Origin: Kaistia algarum
GTDB lineage: Bacteria; Pseudomonadota; Alphaproteobacteria; Rhizobiales; Kaistiaceae
Reading direction: 5' to 3'
NCBI RefSeq assembly: GCF_026343945.1
Contig: NZ_JAPKNJ010000001.1
Coordinates: forward strand, 2,294,001-2,358,000
DNA: 64,000 bases
Shown one piece after another: positions 35,969-47,964 of the stretch (within the stretch, counting starts at the first letter, position 1; each line of letters starts with the position of its first letter). The notes under the pieces were generated by a model. The model ran no database searches. It was given only the letters and a program-made list of their open reading frames with translations, and had not been told where the DNA came from. The position numbers were made by a program, and so were the translations under genes.

Positions 35969-37303
35969 TCAGTTCGGAACGGCCGCCTTCGGGTCCGGCG
36001 GGAAGGCGCTGTTCGCCTGCTTGCCGTCGAGCAGGCCGATCGCCTGCTGAAGCTGCTTGTCGTCCTTGGCCTCCGGCGGGACATAGGCCTGAGAGCCGCC
36101 GCCTTCCTGGCCGCCAGCTTCGTTAGCGAGGTGACCCTTCAGCGATGCTTCGCCCTTGGTATCGGTCACCTGGTCCTTCAGCTCCGGCGGCAGGTCCTGC
36201 AGGACCTGAATATCCGGATCGATGCCCTTGGCCTGGATCGAGCGGCCGGCCGGCGTGTAGTAGCGCGCCGTCGTCAGGCGGATCGCGCCGTTGGAGCCAA
36301 GCGGGATGATCGTCTGTACCGATCCCTTGCCGAAGGAGCGGGTGCCGAGGATCGTCGCCCGCTTCTGGTCCTGCAGGGCGCCGGCCACGATTTCCGATGC
36401 CGAAGCGGAGCCACCATTGATGAGGACGATGACGGGCTTGCCGTCGGTCATATCCCCGGGCCGGGCGTCGTAGCGCGTATTCTGGTCCGAATGGCGCCCG
36501 CGCGTCGCGACGATCTCGCCATGGTCGAGGAACGTATCGCCGACCGCGACCGCCTGATCGAGCAGGCCGCCGGGATTGTTGCGCAGATCAAGGATGAAGC
36601 CCTTGATCTTGTCCTTGCCGATCTGGTCGTCGAGCTTCTCGATCGCCGTCTTCAGCCCGTCAAAGGTCTGTTCGTTGAAGGAGGAGATGCGGATATAGCC
36701 GACATCGCCTTCGGCGCGCCACTTGACCGACTGGATGCGGATGACGTCGCGGACGATCTTGACGTCGAAGGGCTTGGCGGTGCCCTTGCGCTGGATCTGC
36801 AGTGTGATCGGCGTATTGACCGCGCCGCGCATCTTCTCGACGGCTTGATTGAGGTTCATGTTCTGAACCGAGTCGCCGTCAATGGCGACGATCAGGTCTC
36901 CGGCCTGGATGCCCGCCTTGGCGGCCGGCGTGTCGTCGATCGGGGATACGACCTTGACCGCGCCGTCCTCCATGGTCACCTCGATCCCGAGCCCGCCGAA
37001 TTCGCCGCGGGTCTGGACCTGCATGTCCTTGAAGTCTTTGGGATTCATGTAGCTCGAATGCGGATCGAGCGAGGTGAGCATGCCGTTGACGGCCGCCTCG
37101 ACCAAGGCTGAATCCTCGGGCTTTTCAACATAGTCCGCCCGGACGCGCTCAAACACGTCGCCGAACAGATTGAGCTGCCGGTAGGTATCGGACACGGCGG
37201 CCTGCGCGGCCGTCGGTACGAGCCCGGGCATCTGGCTCAGCGTCACCGTGGCCGCGGCGCCGATGATCGTGCCGGCCAGGAGCAGGGTAGCATTGCGAAT
37301 CAT
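35969..37303 (-). CDS. ctpA: Carboxy-terminal processing protease CtpA (S41 family)
   Basis: 444 residues: an N-terminal signal or anchor (about 2-36), a PDZ domain ('GGLGIEVTMEDGAVKVVSPIDD', shortened, to 'NLNQAVEKMRG'), and the S41 protease with 'GFILDLRNNPGGLLDQAV', the catalytic Ser in 'NGGSASASEIVAGALQD' and the Lys in 'GTRSFGKGSVQTI'. It cleaves C-termini of periplasmic proteins, including cell-wall hydrolases. The start ATG 37303 overlaps the EnvC stop by 4 nt (ATGA); an ATG at 37339 would overlap more and lacks a site. Coupling to an EnvC-like factor fits a wall-remodelling role. Confidence 0.95.
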   Translation of the reverse strand: MIRNATLLLAGTIIGAAATVTLSQMPGLVPTAAQAAVSDTYRQLNLFGDVFERVRADYVEKPEDSALVEAAVNGMLTSLDPHSSYMNPKDFKDMQVQTRGEFGGLGIEVTMEDGAVKVVSPIDDTPAAKAGIQAGDLIVAIDGDSVQNMNLNQAVEKMRGAVNTPITLQIQRKGTAKPFDVKIVRDVIRIQSVKWRAEGDVGYIRISSFNEQTFDGLKTAIEKLDDQIGKDKIKGFILDLRNNPGGLLDQAVAVGDTFLDHGEIVATRGRHSDQNTRYDARPGDMTDGKPVIVLINGGSASASEIVAGALQDQKRATILGTRSFGKGSVQTIIPLGSNGAIRLTTARYYTPAGRSIQAKGIDPDIQVLQDLPPELKDQVTDTKGEASLKGHLANEAGGQEGGGSQAYVPPEAKDDKQLQQAIGLLDGKQANSAFPPDPKAAVPN

Positions 37304-38655
37304 CCGCCAACCTTTTCGTCGTTGGATCGCGCCCACCATGGGGCCGGGTCGATCGAGGTTCCGTCTTTTCTGAATTCGACATAGAGCATGGGCTGCGTAG
37401 CGCCAATACCGTCGACATTATTACTGGCCAGCAACCGCGATCCCATGACCGCCACCGGCTCGCCTGCCAGCACGAACTGCCCGAGTTCGACGTCGATCCG
37501 CTCCATTCCTGCCAACAAGATATGATATCCGCCGCCGGCATTGATGATCAAGAGTTGACCGTAGGACCGGAACGGTCCGGCGTAAACTACCCACCCATCG
37601 GCGGGTGACGATACGCCGTTCCCGGCGCGCGTCGCGATCGAAATTCCCTGCGTTGTACCGCCCAGTCCGTCGGCGTCGCCGAAGCCCTTCATCTGGACCC
37701 CATTGACCGGCATCGGCAGCATGCCCTTGGTATTGCCAAAGGCGACAGCCGGCGCGATGCGGTTGCGCGCGCCGAGGCTGTCCGGGTTCGGCGATGCCTT
37801 GCCGGACTCGAGCGCGGCCTGGTTGTCGGCTTCGGCCTTGCTTGCCGCCGCGGCGGCATCCGCGGAGGCCGCGACCTGCTTCTCCAGGCTCGCGATCAGG
37901 TCCTTGAGACTGGTGGCCTTGCGGGCGAGTTGCTCGGAGCGGGATTGCTCGTCGGCCAATTGCTGCTCGGACGCGACGCGCGCCTTCTTCTTTTCTTCGA
38001 CCAGGAGCTGGATCCGCGTGCGCTCCTCGGCGAGCGCGGTCGAATCGGCGCGCATGCGGTCGCGCTCGCGCTCCTGCTCGCCCTTGAGCGCGAGGAGATG
38101 CTGGAGGTCACCTGCCAGCTGGATGGCTTCGCCCCGCAGCTCCGGTACCACCGCCCCTAGCAGCATGGCACTTCGGACTGCTGAGAGGGCATCCTGAGGC
38201 CGCACAACAATGGCGGGCGGCGGCTTGCGGCCCATACGTTGCAAAGCGGCCAGCACATTGGCCAGGGTTCCCCGGCGCGCGGCGAGCGAATCGTGGACCG
38301 TCTTCTCTTCGTCGAGCAGGCTGCTCATGCGCTGCTCGGCCTTGTCGATCTTCTTCTCGAGTTCGGTGGCGCGCTCCCCGGTGTCGACCAACGCCGATGT
38401 CAACGACGTGCTGTCATTGTCGAGCTTTGCGATTTCGGATCGCAAGGCTTCCTGTCGCTCTTTTGTGACGTCAATGTCGCGGGTGATCGCGTCGAGTTCC
38501 GCGCGGCGGGCACTTTGTTCCGCCGCTGTCGGCGCGGTGCTTGCGGGCGTGACGCCTTCATCGGCGGCGTGCGCTTCCGGCGACAGCAGCGCCAGCAGCA
38601 GCGCGGCGAACGCGGCAGCTCTTAGCGACGGCGCGGAATGCTGAAGTCGATGCAC
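37300..38655 (-). CDS. EnvC-like murein hydrolase activator (coiled coil + LytM/M23 domain)
   Basis: About 451 residues. A signal peptide (30 residues ending 'PEAHA') is followed by a long coiled coil (about 50-290, 'ELEKKIDKAEQRMSSLLDEEK', shortened, etc.) and a C-terminal LytM domain ('GVSSPADGWVVYAGPFRSYGQ' region, 'LLIINAGGGYHILLAGM'). The usual HxxxD and HxH zinc ligands are not evident, so it is probably a non-catalytic activator of amidases during septum splitting, as EnvC is. I chose GTG 38655, which gives a normal signal peptide; a GTG at 38775 overlaps the rlmH stop (GTGA) and would add 40 residues. Confidence 0.88.
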   Translation of the reverse strand: MHRLQHSAPSLRAAAFAALLLALLSPEAHAADEGVTPASTAPTAAEQSARRAELDAITRDIDVTKERQEALRSEIAKLDNDSTSLTSALVDTGERATELEKKIDKAEQRMSSLLDEEKTVHDSLAARRGTLANVLAALQRMGRKPPPAIVVRPQDALSAVRSAMLLGAVVPELRGEAIQLAGDLQHLLALKGEQERERDRMRADSTALAEERTRIQLLVEEKKKARVASEQQLADEQSRSEQLARKATSLKDLIASLEKQVAASADAAAAASKAEADNQAALESGKASPNPDSLGARNRIAPAVAFGNTKGMLPMPVNGVQMKGFGDADGLGGTTQGISIATRAGNGVSSPADGWVVYAGPFRSYGQLLIINAGGGYHILLAGMERIDVELGQFVLAGEPVAVMGSRLLASNNVDGIGATQPMLYVEFRKDGTSIDPAPWWARSNDEKVGG

Positions 38656-38771
38656 GTTCGACGGCCCGAAGGAGGTGTCCGGACGGTCGCAAGCGCGACC
38701 CCAAAGGTCGACCGCCAATCTACCGTCGCTTGTTGCTTCGCTAGCCAAGAATTGCGGCCGAAGCGCGACGG

Positions 38772-39251
38772 TCACTCACGATGATAAGGATGGCCGGACA
38801 AGATTGTCATCGCCCGGTAGATCTGCTCAGCGAGCAGCAGGCGGACGATCTGGTGAGGCCATGTCATCTGACCAAAGGCCAGCGTCTCGTCGGCGCGGGA
38901 CTTGAGCGCGGCGCCATGGCCGTCGGCACCGCCGATCGCGAATACGAGGTCACCGAGCCCGTCATCGCGCAGCCGTCCGATCTTGCGGGCGAACTCGACG
39001 CTGGTCGGAGCACGGCCGCCTTCGTCTAGGGCGACCAGCCGGGCGCCGGGCGGGAGGGCGGCGATAAGCATCGTCGCTTCCTGGGCCATGCGGTCCTCGC
39101 CGCGACCGGCCCGGCTCTCGGAAAATTCCCGAGTGACGACATCAAGGCTCAGGCTGCGGCCGGCATGGACGGCGCGTTCTAGATAACGCTCGACGAGAAG
39201 CCGGTCGGGGCCCGTTTTGAGTCGTCCGACCGAGAAGATCGAAATGCGCAT
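38772..39251 (-). CDS. rlmH: 23S rRNA pseudouridine-1915 N3-methyltransferase RlmH
   Basis: 159 residues, the family's size. The SPOUT knot is shown by 'LVALDEGGRAPTSVEFARKIG' (shortened), 'LVFAIGGADGHG' and the C-terminal 'LLLAEQIYRAMTILSGHPYHRE', which is near invariant. It methylates pseudouridine 1915 of 23S rRNA on the assembled 70S ribosome. It lies 12 nt after rsfS, another ribosome-linked gene. Confidence 0.97.
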   Translation of the reverse strand: MRISIFSVGRLKTGPDRLLVERYLERAVHAGRSLSLDVVTREFSESRAGRGEDRMAQEATMLIAALPPGARLVALDEGGRAPTSVEFARKIGRLRDDGLGDLVFAIGGADGHGAALKSRADETLAFGQMTWPHQIVRLLLAEQIYRAMTILSGHPYHRE

Positions 39252-39263
39252 GGGCGATCCGGC

Positions 39264-39647
39264 TCAGCCGGCCGGATTCTCCGTTACCGGACGCAGCGCC
39301 CCGGTCTTTGGAGCATCAGACGACCACATCTTCTCCAGATTGTAGAAGCTGCGGACTTCCGGCCTGAAGACATGGACGATCACGTCGCCGGCGTCGATCA
39401 GTACCCAATCGCAATGCGGCATGCCTTCGACGCTCGCGACGCGGCCACCGGCCTCCGCTATATCGCGGGCGATATGATCCGCGATGGCGCCGACATGGCG
39501 TTGCGACCGGCCGGTGGCGATGACCATGAAGTCCGCCAATGCCGATTTGCCTGCGATGTCGATGGATACGATCTCCTCCGCCTTCGAATCGTCGAGGCTG
39601 TCGAGGATGATTTTGAGAACGTCGTCCGCCGCAATCTGCCGGCGCAC
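39264..39647 (-). CDS. rsfS: Ribosomal silencing factor RsfS
   Basis: 127 residues from GTG 39647. Features are 'DSLDDSKAEEIVSIDIAGKS', 'ADFMVIATGRSQRHVGAIAD', 'MPHCDWVLIDAGDVIVHVF' and 'VRSFYNLEKMW', all typical. It binds ribosomal protein L14 and blocks subunit joining in starvation. No ribosome site precedes GTG 39647; in frame 57 nt upstream, a CTG at 39704 follows AGGAAAG closely and would add 19 residues, so the true start is uncertain. Confidence 0.94.
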   Translation of the reverse strand: MRRQIAADDVLKIILDSLDDSKAEEIVSIDIAGKSALADFMVIATGRSQRHVGAIADHIARDIAEAGGRVASVEGMPHCDWVLIDAGDVIVHVFRPEVRSFYNLEKMWSSDAPKTGALRPVTENPAG

Positions 39648-39771
39648 GGCCGTCCGATGAGGAACGCGCTCCAGCGCGGCCTCGGTTTGAATTGCCGTCG
39701 TCAGTGGTTCTTTCCTTTCGCCATAGGGCGTATCGGGCCTTTCAAGAGGGCCGTGATCGGAACTCTCCCAA

Positions 39772-39785
39772 GCAGCCTAGGCTGC
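39772..39785. repeat. 14-bp perfect palindrome upstream of rsfS
   Basis: GCAGCCTAGGCTGC at 39772-39785 is a perfect palindrome between the end of nadD and the start of rsfS. It could be a protein-binding site or a chance feature. A second dyad, CGCGGTT-TG-AACCGCG (39826-39841), abuts the nadD stop and may be a weak terminator. Confidence 0.35.
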
Positions 39786-39842
39786 CCGTCTAAAACATAG
39801 GCACGAGAAGGTGAAGCTTTCAAGACGCGGTTTGAACCGCGG

Positions 39843-40493
39843 TCAAGATGATTCATCTCGTGTCTTTCCTGCGGCACGTAGCGCCGTCGAGGAAAGGGCC
39901 GTTCTTCTTCCGTGCAGGAAGATCCAGGCGGGCGGATCGAGCCCGGCTAGGGCTCCGGCCCGATCTTCCCCGATTCGGTAAGGAGCCAGCGCTGTTGCGG
40001 TAGCCGAAACGGTTGCCGCATAGGTGCTGCCGGGTCGGTCGAGGACAGCAATCGGCATCATCGACGCGATCTCGCGCCATTGCCGCCAGCGGTGGAACTG
40101 GCGAAGATTGTCGGCGCCCATGATCCAGACGAAGCGCACGCCCGGCCGCCGGGCCTTCAGGATGGCCAGTGTTTCGGCAGTGAAGCGCGTGCCGAGCGCC
40201 GCTTCGACGGCGGTGACGCGAATCTTCGGCTCGCCGCGCGCCAGCTGTCGCGCTGCCTCGACGCGGCGGGCGAGCGCGCCCGGTGCATGCTCCTTCAAGG
40301 GATTGCCGGGAGTTACGAGCCACCAGAGCTGGTCGAGCCGCAGGCGACGGATGGCGGCCCGGCTCACCATCAGATGGCCGTCATGCGGCGGATCGAAGGA
40401 GCCGCCGAAAAGGCCGATGCGCTGCCCGGCGCTCGCCTGCGGCAGCTTCAGCGCCAGCCGAAGCGAAGGGTCGGACAGATCGTCCGACGTCAC
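39843..40493 (-). CDS. nadD: Nicotinate-nucleotide adenylyltransferase NadD
   Basis: 216 residues from GTG 40493. The nucleotidyltransferase motif '[18 protein letters not shown]' is near residue 27, followed by '[11 protein letters not shown]', '[16 protein letters not shown]' and the C-terminal 'ALSSTALRA' (the ISSTxIR-type motif). It makes nicotinate adenine dinucleotide in NAD synthesis. The start overlaps the proA stop by 4 nt (GTGA). The N-terminal 20 residues before the motif are a variable extension. Confidence 0.95.
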   Translation of the reverse strand: MTSDDLSDPSLRLALKLPQASAGQRIGLFGGSFDPPHDGHLMVSRAAIRRLRLDQLWWLVTPGNPLKEHAPGALARRVEAARQLARGEPKIRVTAVEAALGTRFTAETLAILKARRPGVRFVWIMGADNLRQFHRWRQWREIASMMPIAVLDRPGSTYAATVSATATALAPYRIGEDRAGALAGLDPPAWIFLHGRRTALSSTALRAAGKTRDESS

Positions 40494-41782
40494 GGCCGCG
40501 TCTGCCCGGCGCCATGAACACGGTACTTGAACGAGGTGAGCTGCTCGACGCCGACGGGGCCGCGGGCATGCATCCGGCCGGTCGCGATGCCGATCTCGCC
40601 GCCGAAGCCGAACTCGCCGCCATCGGCAAACTGGGTCGAGGCATTGTGCAGCACGATGGCTGAATCCACTTCCGCGAGGAAGCGATCGGCCGCTTCCTGA
40701 TCCGCGGTGAGGATCGCGTCGGTATGGTGCGAGCCATAGGTCTCGATATGATCGATCGCCGCGTCGAGCCCGTCCACGACCTTCACGGCGATGATGGCGT
40801 CGAGATATTCGGCCGACCAATCCTGCTCGGCGGCCGGCGACGCCTCGGGCACCAGGCGGCAGGTCTCGGCATCGCCGCGGATCGTGCAGCCGGCCTCGAT
40901 CAGCGCGCGCACGATCGGCACCAGATGGGTAGCGGCGACCGCCTTGTCGATGAGCAGCGTCTCTGCGGCGCCGCAAACGCCCGTGCGGCGCATCTTGGCG
41001 TTGACGATCAGGGGGATCGCCATGGCGAGGTCGGCGCCGGAATGGACATAGATGTGAACGATGCCTTCGAGATGGGCGAAGACAGGCACGCGCGCCTCGT
41101 CCTGGATGCGGGCGACGAGGCTCTTGCCGCCGCGCGGTACGATGACGTCGATCAAGCCGCCGAGCCCGTCCAGCATAGCGCCGACGGCGGCGCGGTCGGC
41201 GGTGGGCACCATCTGGATCGCGGCGCCGGGAAGGCCGGCCGCCTCGAGGCCGCGCACCAGCGCCGCATGGATGACCGATGACGTGCGCAAGGTGTCGGAG
41301 CCACCGCGCAGGATCACGGAATTGCCGGATTTGAGGCACAGTGCGCCGGCATCAGCCGTCACATTGGGACGGCTCTCATAGATCACGCCGATGACGCCGA
41401 GCGGCGTGCGGACGCGCTCGAAGTGCAGGCCGTTCGGCCGGTCCCAGGCGGCGATCACCGTGCCGACGGGGTCGGTGAGATCGGCGATCTCCTCGACGCC
41501 GCGTGCCATCGCTTCGATGCGGGAAGGGCTGAGCGTGGCACGGTCGACGAAGGAGGGAAGCGCGCCGGACTTCTCGATCGCAGCGACGTCGAAGGCATTC
41601 GCCTCCAGGATGCGCGTTTCGGAAGCGCGGATCTCGGCGGCCATGGCCCGAAGGGCGGTGTCCTTGGCGTGCGACGGGGCGAGGGCGATCTTGCGGGCAG
41701 CGGCGCGGGCCGTGCGGCCGATGGCCTGCATCACCGCCGCGACGTCTTCGCTCTCTCGCTTCAGCACCATTGTCGTCGTCAT
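40490..41782 (-). CDS. proA: Glutamate-5-semialdehyde dehydrogenase (gamma-glutamyl phosphate reductase)
   Basis: 430 residues. '[28 protein letters not shown]' (shortened) and '[10 protein letters not shown]' mark the cofactor site, the catalytic Cys is in '[17 protein letters not shown]', and '[11 protein letters not shown]' plus '[27 protein letters not shown]' (shortened) close the family signature. It reduces glutamyl-5-phosphate in proline synthesis. ATG 41782 has GGGA 8 nt upstream. It follows proB by 71 nt. Confidence 0.97.
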   Translation of the reverse strand: MTTTMVLKRESEDVAAVMQAIGRTARAAARKIALAPSHAKDTALRAMAAEIRASETRILEANAFDVAAIEKSGALPSFVDRATLSPSRIEAMARGVEEIADLTDPVGTVIAAWDRPNGLHFERVRTPLGVIGVIYESRPNVTADAGALCLKSGNSVILRGGSDTLRTSSVIHAALVRGLEAAGLPGAAIQMVPTADRAAVGAMLDGLGGLIDVIVPRGGKSLVARIQDEARVPVFAHLEGIVHIYVHSGADLAMAIPLIVNAKMRRTGVCGAAETLLIDKAVAATHLVPIVRALIEAGCTIRGDAETCRLVPEASPAAEQDWSAEYLDAIIAVKVVDGLDAAIDHIETYGSHHTDAILTADQEAADRFLAEVDSAIVLHNASTQFADGGEFGFGGEIGIATGRMHARGPVGVEQLTSFKYRVHGAGQTRP

Positions 41783-41853
41783 GATCGTTCCCGTTTGTCC
41801 CGCAGGACCCTCTTCATCGTTGCCTGGAGGACCTAGCTCCACCCGAAAAGCGG

Positions 41854-44605
<2,752 letters not shown>

Positions 44606-45249
44606 CTGTCTTGCTCTTTCCTATCCGCCCTGTTTCTTCCGCACCCCAGGCCTTCAGGCTGGTCCAGACCCTGCGCTCCAGAACGAAGCGCTCGATCGGC
44701 ACGGCCCCGCGGGCGGCGACCGAGCGAACCATGCCGGAATCGCGGAACTGGAAGCCGCACTTCTCGACGACCCGGCGCGCCGCCGCGCTGTTGACGCGGA
44801 TCGCACACCATATCCGCTCCGCGCCGCCCGCGGAGAAGGCATCGTCGATCACAGCGTGCGCCACCTCCGTGCCATAGCCCTTGCCCCAGAATCGCTCGGC
44901 GATCCAGAAGCAGATCTCGAAGCCGTCCGGCCAGGTGTCGCTCCGGCTGTGGAAGCCGGCGCCGACCAGTCCGCCTTCCGCGCGCGAAACGGCAACATAG
45001 CTGGCGCCCGATGTCGAGGAACGGGCGCGTTCGCGCTCGATCCAAATTTCGGCGTCGCCGCGCCGATAGGGATAGGGGACGCTCACCAGCCCCATCGCGA
45101 CGCGGGGGTTGTCGAGAGCCGCCGTCAGCGCGGCTACATCCCGTGTCCTTGGCTGACGCAGGAGCAGACGTCGTGTCCGCAGCCCCCGTTCATCGTCGTC
45201 CGTCGCTTCCTCACCGCCGTCGTCCTGCATCGGGGCCTCCCGTCGGGCC

Positions 45250-45283
45250 AAAAAGAAAAGGGGAGATGGCGTCCCATCTCCCC
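45250..45283 (-). terminator. Rho-independent terminator after rpmA
   Basis: GGGGAGATGG (45260-45269), loop of four, CCATCTCCCC (45274-45283): a perfect 10-bp stem, followed on the minus strand by CTTTTCTTTT. It ends the rplU-rpmA transcript, so the GNAT-obgE-pro block probably needs its own promoter or readthrough. Confidence 0.9.
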
Positions 45284-45346
45284 GTCTTTCGGACCGTCAG
45301 GTTCGGCCGGGTCGATGCGACACCGGCGTTCCTAAGGAATGACCGG

Positions 45347-45619
45347 TTATTCTGCAGCCTCCATCACCGCCGGGGCGACGGATACGTAGGTGCGGCCATT
45401 GGCTTTGCGACGGAACGCGACATGCCCGTCCTCGACGGCGAAGATCGTGTGATCCTTGCCGATGCCAACGCCGGTGCCGGGATGCCACTGCGTCCCGCGC
45501 TGACGAATGATGATGTTGCCGGAAATGACGGCTTCGCCGCCGAACTTCTTGACGCCGAGGCGACGACCCGCGGAGTCGCGGCCGTTGCGCGAAGAGCCGC
45601 CTGCCTTCTTGTGTGCCAT
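45347..45619 (-). CDS. rpmA: 50S ribosomal protein L27
   Basis: 90 residues, starting '[20 protein letters not shown]' and containing '[23 protein letters not shown]' (shortened), standard L27. It sits at the peptidyl transferase centre. ATG 45619 is preceded by GGAG. It follows rplU by 150 nt, the usual pairing. Confidence 0.98.
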   Translation of the reverse strand: MAHKKAGGSSRNGRDSAGRRLGVKKFGGEAVISGNIIIRQRGTQWHPGTGVGIGKDHTIFAVEDGHVAFRRKANGRTYVSVAPAVMEAAE

Positions 45620-45769
45620 GATCTCAACTCCAGTTCCGCTCGGGACCGCTGCCCAATCGGGCGGCCGTTCCCGGCTCACGCACGCGGATCGCGGCGGAGC
45701 CCTGTTCCAATGTGACGCCCTGCGGCGTTCGTCTCAAGCCGCGCCCGAAGGCGAGGCGTTGGCCGCCGC

Positions 45770-46087
45770 TCAGGCGCCCGCCGAGATCCCGGTGATCTTG
45801 ACGACGGTCAGATGCTGACGGTGGCCGCGGCTGCGCTTCGAATTCTGGCGCCGACGCTTCTTGAACACAAGGATCTTGCGCGTGCGCATCTGGTCGACGA
45901 TCTCGCCGGTGACCGTTGCGCCTGCAACCAGCGGAGCGCCGACGGTAGTGCCGTCTTCGCCGCCGACCAGCAGCACTTCATCGAAGGTCACGGTGTCGCC
46001 GGCTTCGCCGGTGAGCAGCTCGACCTTGAGCTCGTCATTGGCGGCAACGCGATACTGCTTGCCGCCCGTTTTGATGACTGCGAACAT
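45770..46087 (-). CDS. rplU: 50S ribosomal protein L21
   Basis: 105 residues: '[20 protein letters not shown]', '[20 protein letters not shown]' and 'LTVVKITGI', the full L21 pattern. It binds 23S rRNA. It has its own promoter just after trmD (46192-46219) and a leader of roughly 100 nt. Confidence 0.98.
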   Translation of the reverse strand: MFAVIKTGGKQYRVAANDELKVELLTGEAGDTVTFDEVLLVGGEDGTTVGAPLVAGATVTGEIVDQMRTRKILVFKKRRRQNSKRSRGHRQHLTVVKITGISAGA

Positions 46088-46191
46088 TGTTCTTTCCGTT
46101 GTTCAGCTCAGCCTCAAAGGGCCGGCTTCTTTCAGTCAGGTTTCAACATGAAAAACGGCTGAGCCGCTATGGCGAGCCGTGATCGGCCGCT

Positions 46192-46219
46192 CTTATACGG
46201 GTAGAGCCGTTTCTGTCAA
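46192..46219 (-). promoter_or_regulatory. Promoter of rplU-rpmA
   Basis: On the minus strand TTGACA (46219-46214), a 16-bp spacer, then TATAAG (46197-46192). Both boxes are near consensus for the housekeeping sigma factor. It lies in the short gap after the trmD stop, so L21 and L27 are transcribed separately from the ffh operon. The leader downstream can form small CGGCT/AGCCG stems. Confidence 0.75.
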
Positions 46220-46233
46220 GCCGGAGTGGCCGT

Positions 46234-46956
46234 TCAGCGCCGATTTCCTGCGTTTTGCGCGTAGCCGGCGAAGAGGTCCGGTCGGCGCTCGCGGGTAATG
46301 CGCTCGGCCTCGGCGCGGCGCCAGCGGGCGATCGCCGCATGGTCGCCGGAGAGCAATATCTCGGGAATGCTGCGGCCTTCCCATTCGCGGGGGCGGGTGA
46401 AATGCGGATATTCGAGCAGGCCGCCCTCGAAGCTCTCCTCATCGCCCGACGTGCTGGCGCCCATGACGCCGGGCAGTAGGCGCACGACGGCGTCCAGGAG
46501 CACCATGGCGCCCAGCTCGCCGCCGGAGAGGACGTAGTCGCCGATCGAGACCTCCTCGAGCCCGCGCGCCTCGATCACCCGCTCGTCGACGCCCTCGAAA
46601 CGGCCGCAGAGAACGAGCGCGCCGGTGCCGGCGGCCAGCTGGCGCACCCGCGCCTGGTCGAGCGGACGGCCGCGCGGGCTCATCAGCAGGCGTGGGCGCC
46701 CGTCAGGTTCGGGGATGGCGGCATCAATGGCTGCGGCGACGATGTCGGCGCGCATGACCATACCCGGCCCGCCGCCAGCCGGCGTGTCGTCAACATTGCG
46801 ATGGCGCGAGGTCGCCGAGGCGCGGATGTCTCGCGTTTCCAGCGACCAGATGCCCTCCGCGAGGGCCTTGCCGGAGAGCGAGGTTCCCAGCGGACCGGGA
46901 AACATGTCGGGGTACAGCGTGAGTACCGTGGCGCGCCACGGCGCGCTGGAACTCAC
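46234..46956 (-). CDS. trmD: tRNA (guanine-37-N1)-methyltransferase TrmD
   Basis: 240 residues. SPOUT knot motifs are '[18 protein letters not shown]', '[13 protein letters not shown]', '[18 protein letters not shown]' and '[20 protein letters not shown]' (conserved across TrmD). It methylates G37 of tRNAs to prevent frameshifting. The GTG start overlaps the rimM stop by 4 nt, with GGAGG upstream. It is the last gene of ffh-rpsP-rimM-trmD. Confidence 0.97.
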   Translation of the reverse strand: MSSSAPWRATVLTLYPDMFPGPLGTSLSGKALAEGIWSLETRDIRASATSRHRNVDDTPAGGGPGMVMRADIVAAAIDAAIPEPDGRPRLLMSPRGRPLDQARVRQLAAGTGALVLCGRFEGVDERVIEARGLEEVSIGDYVLSGGELGAMVLLDAVVRLLPGVMGASTSGDEESFEGGLLEYPHFTRPREWEGRSIPEILLSGDHAAIARWRRAEAERITRERRPDLFAGYAQNAGNRR

Positions 46957-47504
46957 GGTGCCTCCTCCGCCTCGCCTTCGCCGCCCTCTTCCCGCGCCTC
47001 GACCTCCGGCGGCGGGACGATGACGATCCGCTTGCCCCTTATGTCGACCACCGGTGCGACGGCACGGGTGAAGGGCAGATAGAACGAGCGGCCGCCGCCA
47101 GCCGGTTCGACCTCGATCAGGTCGCCGGCGCCGAAATTCTGCACGGCGAGGATCCGGCCGAAGGCCGTGCCGTCTTCGAGTTCGGCTTCGAGGCCGATCA
47201 GGTCGGCATGGTAGAAATCATCCTCCTCGTCGAGCGCCGGCAGGAGCGCGCGGTCGACGAAGAGCTTTTGATTGCGGAGCGTCTCGGCGCCGTTCCGGTC
47301 GCCGATACCCTTGACGCGGGCGATGATGGCCTCGCCCTGCGCACGCAGGTTGGTGATCTCGACGACGCGGCCGTCACCCATCGTCAGCGGACCGTAATCG
47401 GCAAGGCCGAGCGGATCCTCCGTATAGGCGTTGACCTTCACCTCGCCGCGAATGCCGTGCGCGGCGCCGAACTGGCCGAGGAGGATCTTCTCCGAACCTG
47501 TCAT
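46953..47504 (-). CDS. rimM: Ribosome maturation factor RimM
   Basis: 183 residues. '[20 protein letters not shown]' opens the RimM domain, and the C-terminal PRC-like barrel carries '[15 protein letters not shown]' and '[13 protein letters not shown]'. It helps assemble the 30S head. It ends with a Glu/Gly-rich tail. It is read after rpsP across a hairpin (47520-47543). Confidence 0.96.
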   Translation of the reverse strand: MTGSEKILLGQFGAAHGIRGEVKVNAYTEDPLGLADYGPLTMGDGRVVEITNLRAQGEAIIARVKGIGDRNGAETLRNQKLFVDRALLPALDEEDDFYHADLIGLEAELEDGTAFGRILAVQNFGAGDLIEVEPAGGGRSFYLPFTRAVAPVVDIRGKRIVIVPPPEVEAREEGGEGEAEEAP

Positions 47505-47519
47505 CCGAGCCTTCCTGGC

Positions 47520-47543
47520 GCTCCCTCTCCGTGGAGAGGGAGC
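47520..47543 (-). repeat. REP-like hairpin between rpsP and rimM
   Basis: GCTCCCTCTCC (47520-47530), loop GT, GGAGAGGGAGC (47533-47543): an 11-bp perfect stem. There is no T-run after it. It resembles the palindromes at 7588-7682 and may adjust expression of rpsP relative to rimM-trmD (inference). Confidence 0.7.
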
Positions 47544-47552
47544 GGGGGAACC

Positions 47553-47915
47553 TTACTCGGCAACGGCGGCCGCAGCGGCTTCGGCCTTCTTGGCCTTCTC
47601 GGCGGCGCGCTCCTGCGCCTTCTTGCCGGGGAGGGCCTGCTTCGGGTTGTTGCGCACTTCGCGCTTCAGGAGACCGGCGGCGTCCAGAAAGCGCTCGACA
47701 CGGTCGGTCGCCTGCGCACCCATCGACAGCCAGTGCTTAGCGCGCTCGACGTCGAGAACGACGCGGTTGGCGTGGTCCTTGGCCAGCATCGGATCGAAGG
47801 AGCCGATACGCTCGATGAAGCGGCCGTCGCGGGGAGCGCGGGCGTCGGCGATGACGATGCGGTAGAACGGACGCTTCTTGGCGCCAGCGCGGGCGAGACG
47901 GATCTTGAGGGACAT
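47553..47915 (-). CDS. rpsP: 30S ribosomal protein S16
   Basis: 120 residues: '[20 protein letters not shown]', '[15 protein letters not shown]' and '[20 protein letters not shown]' are S16 signatures. The C-terminal tail is Lys/Ala-rich, longer than in E. coli as usual in alphaproteobacteria. AGGA lies 8 nt before the ATG. It follows ffh by 49 nt. Confidence 0.98.
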   Translation of the reverse strand: MSLKIRLARAGAKKRPFYRIVIADARAPRDGRFIERIGSFDPMLAKDHANRVVLDVERAKHWLSMGAQATDRVERFLDAAGLLKREVRNNPKQALPGKKAQERAAEKAKKAEAAAAAVAE

Positions 47916-47964
47916 TTTCTTCTTCCTTTCGAACGAAACTGAATTGTGACTGGCGCTATGGCGC

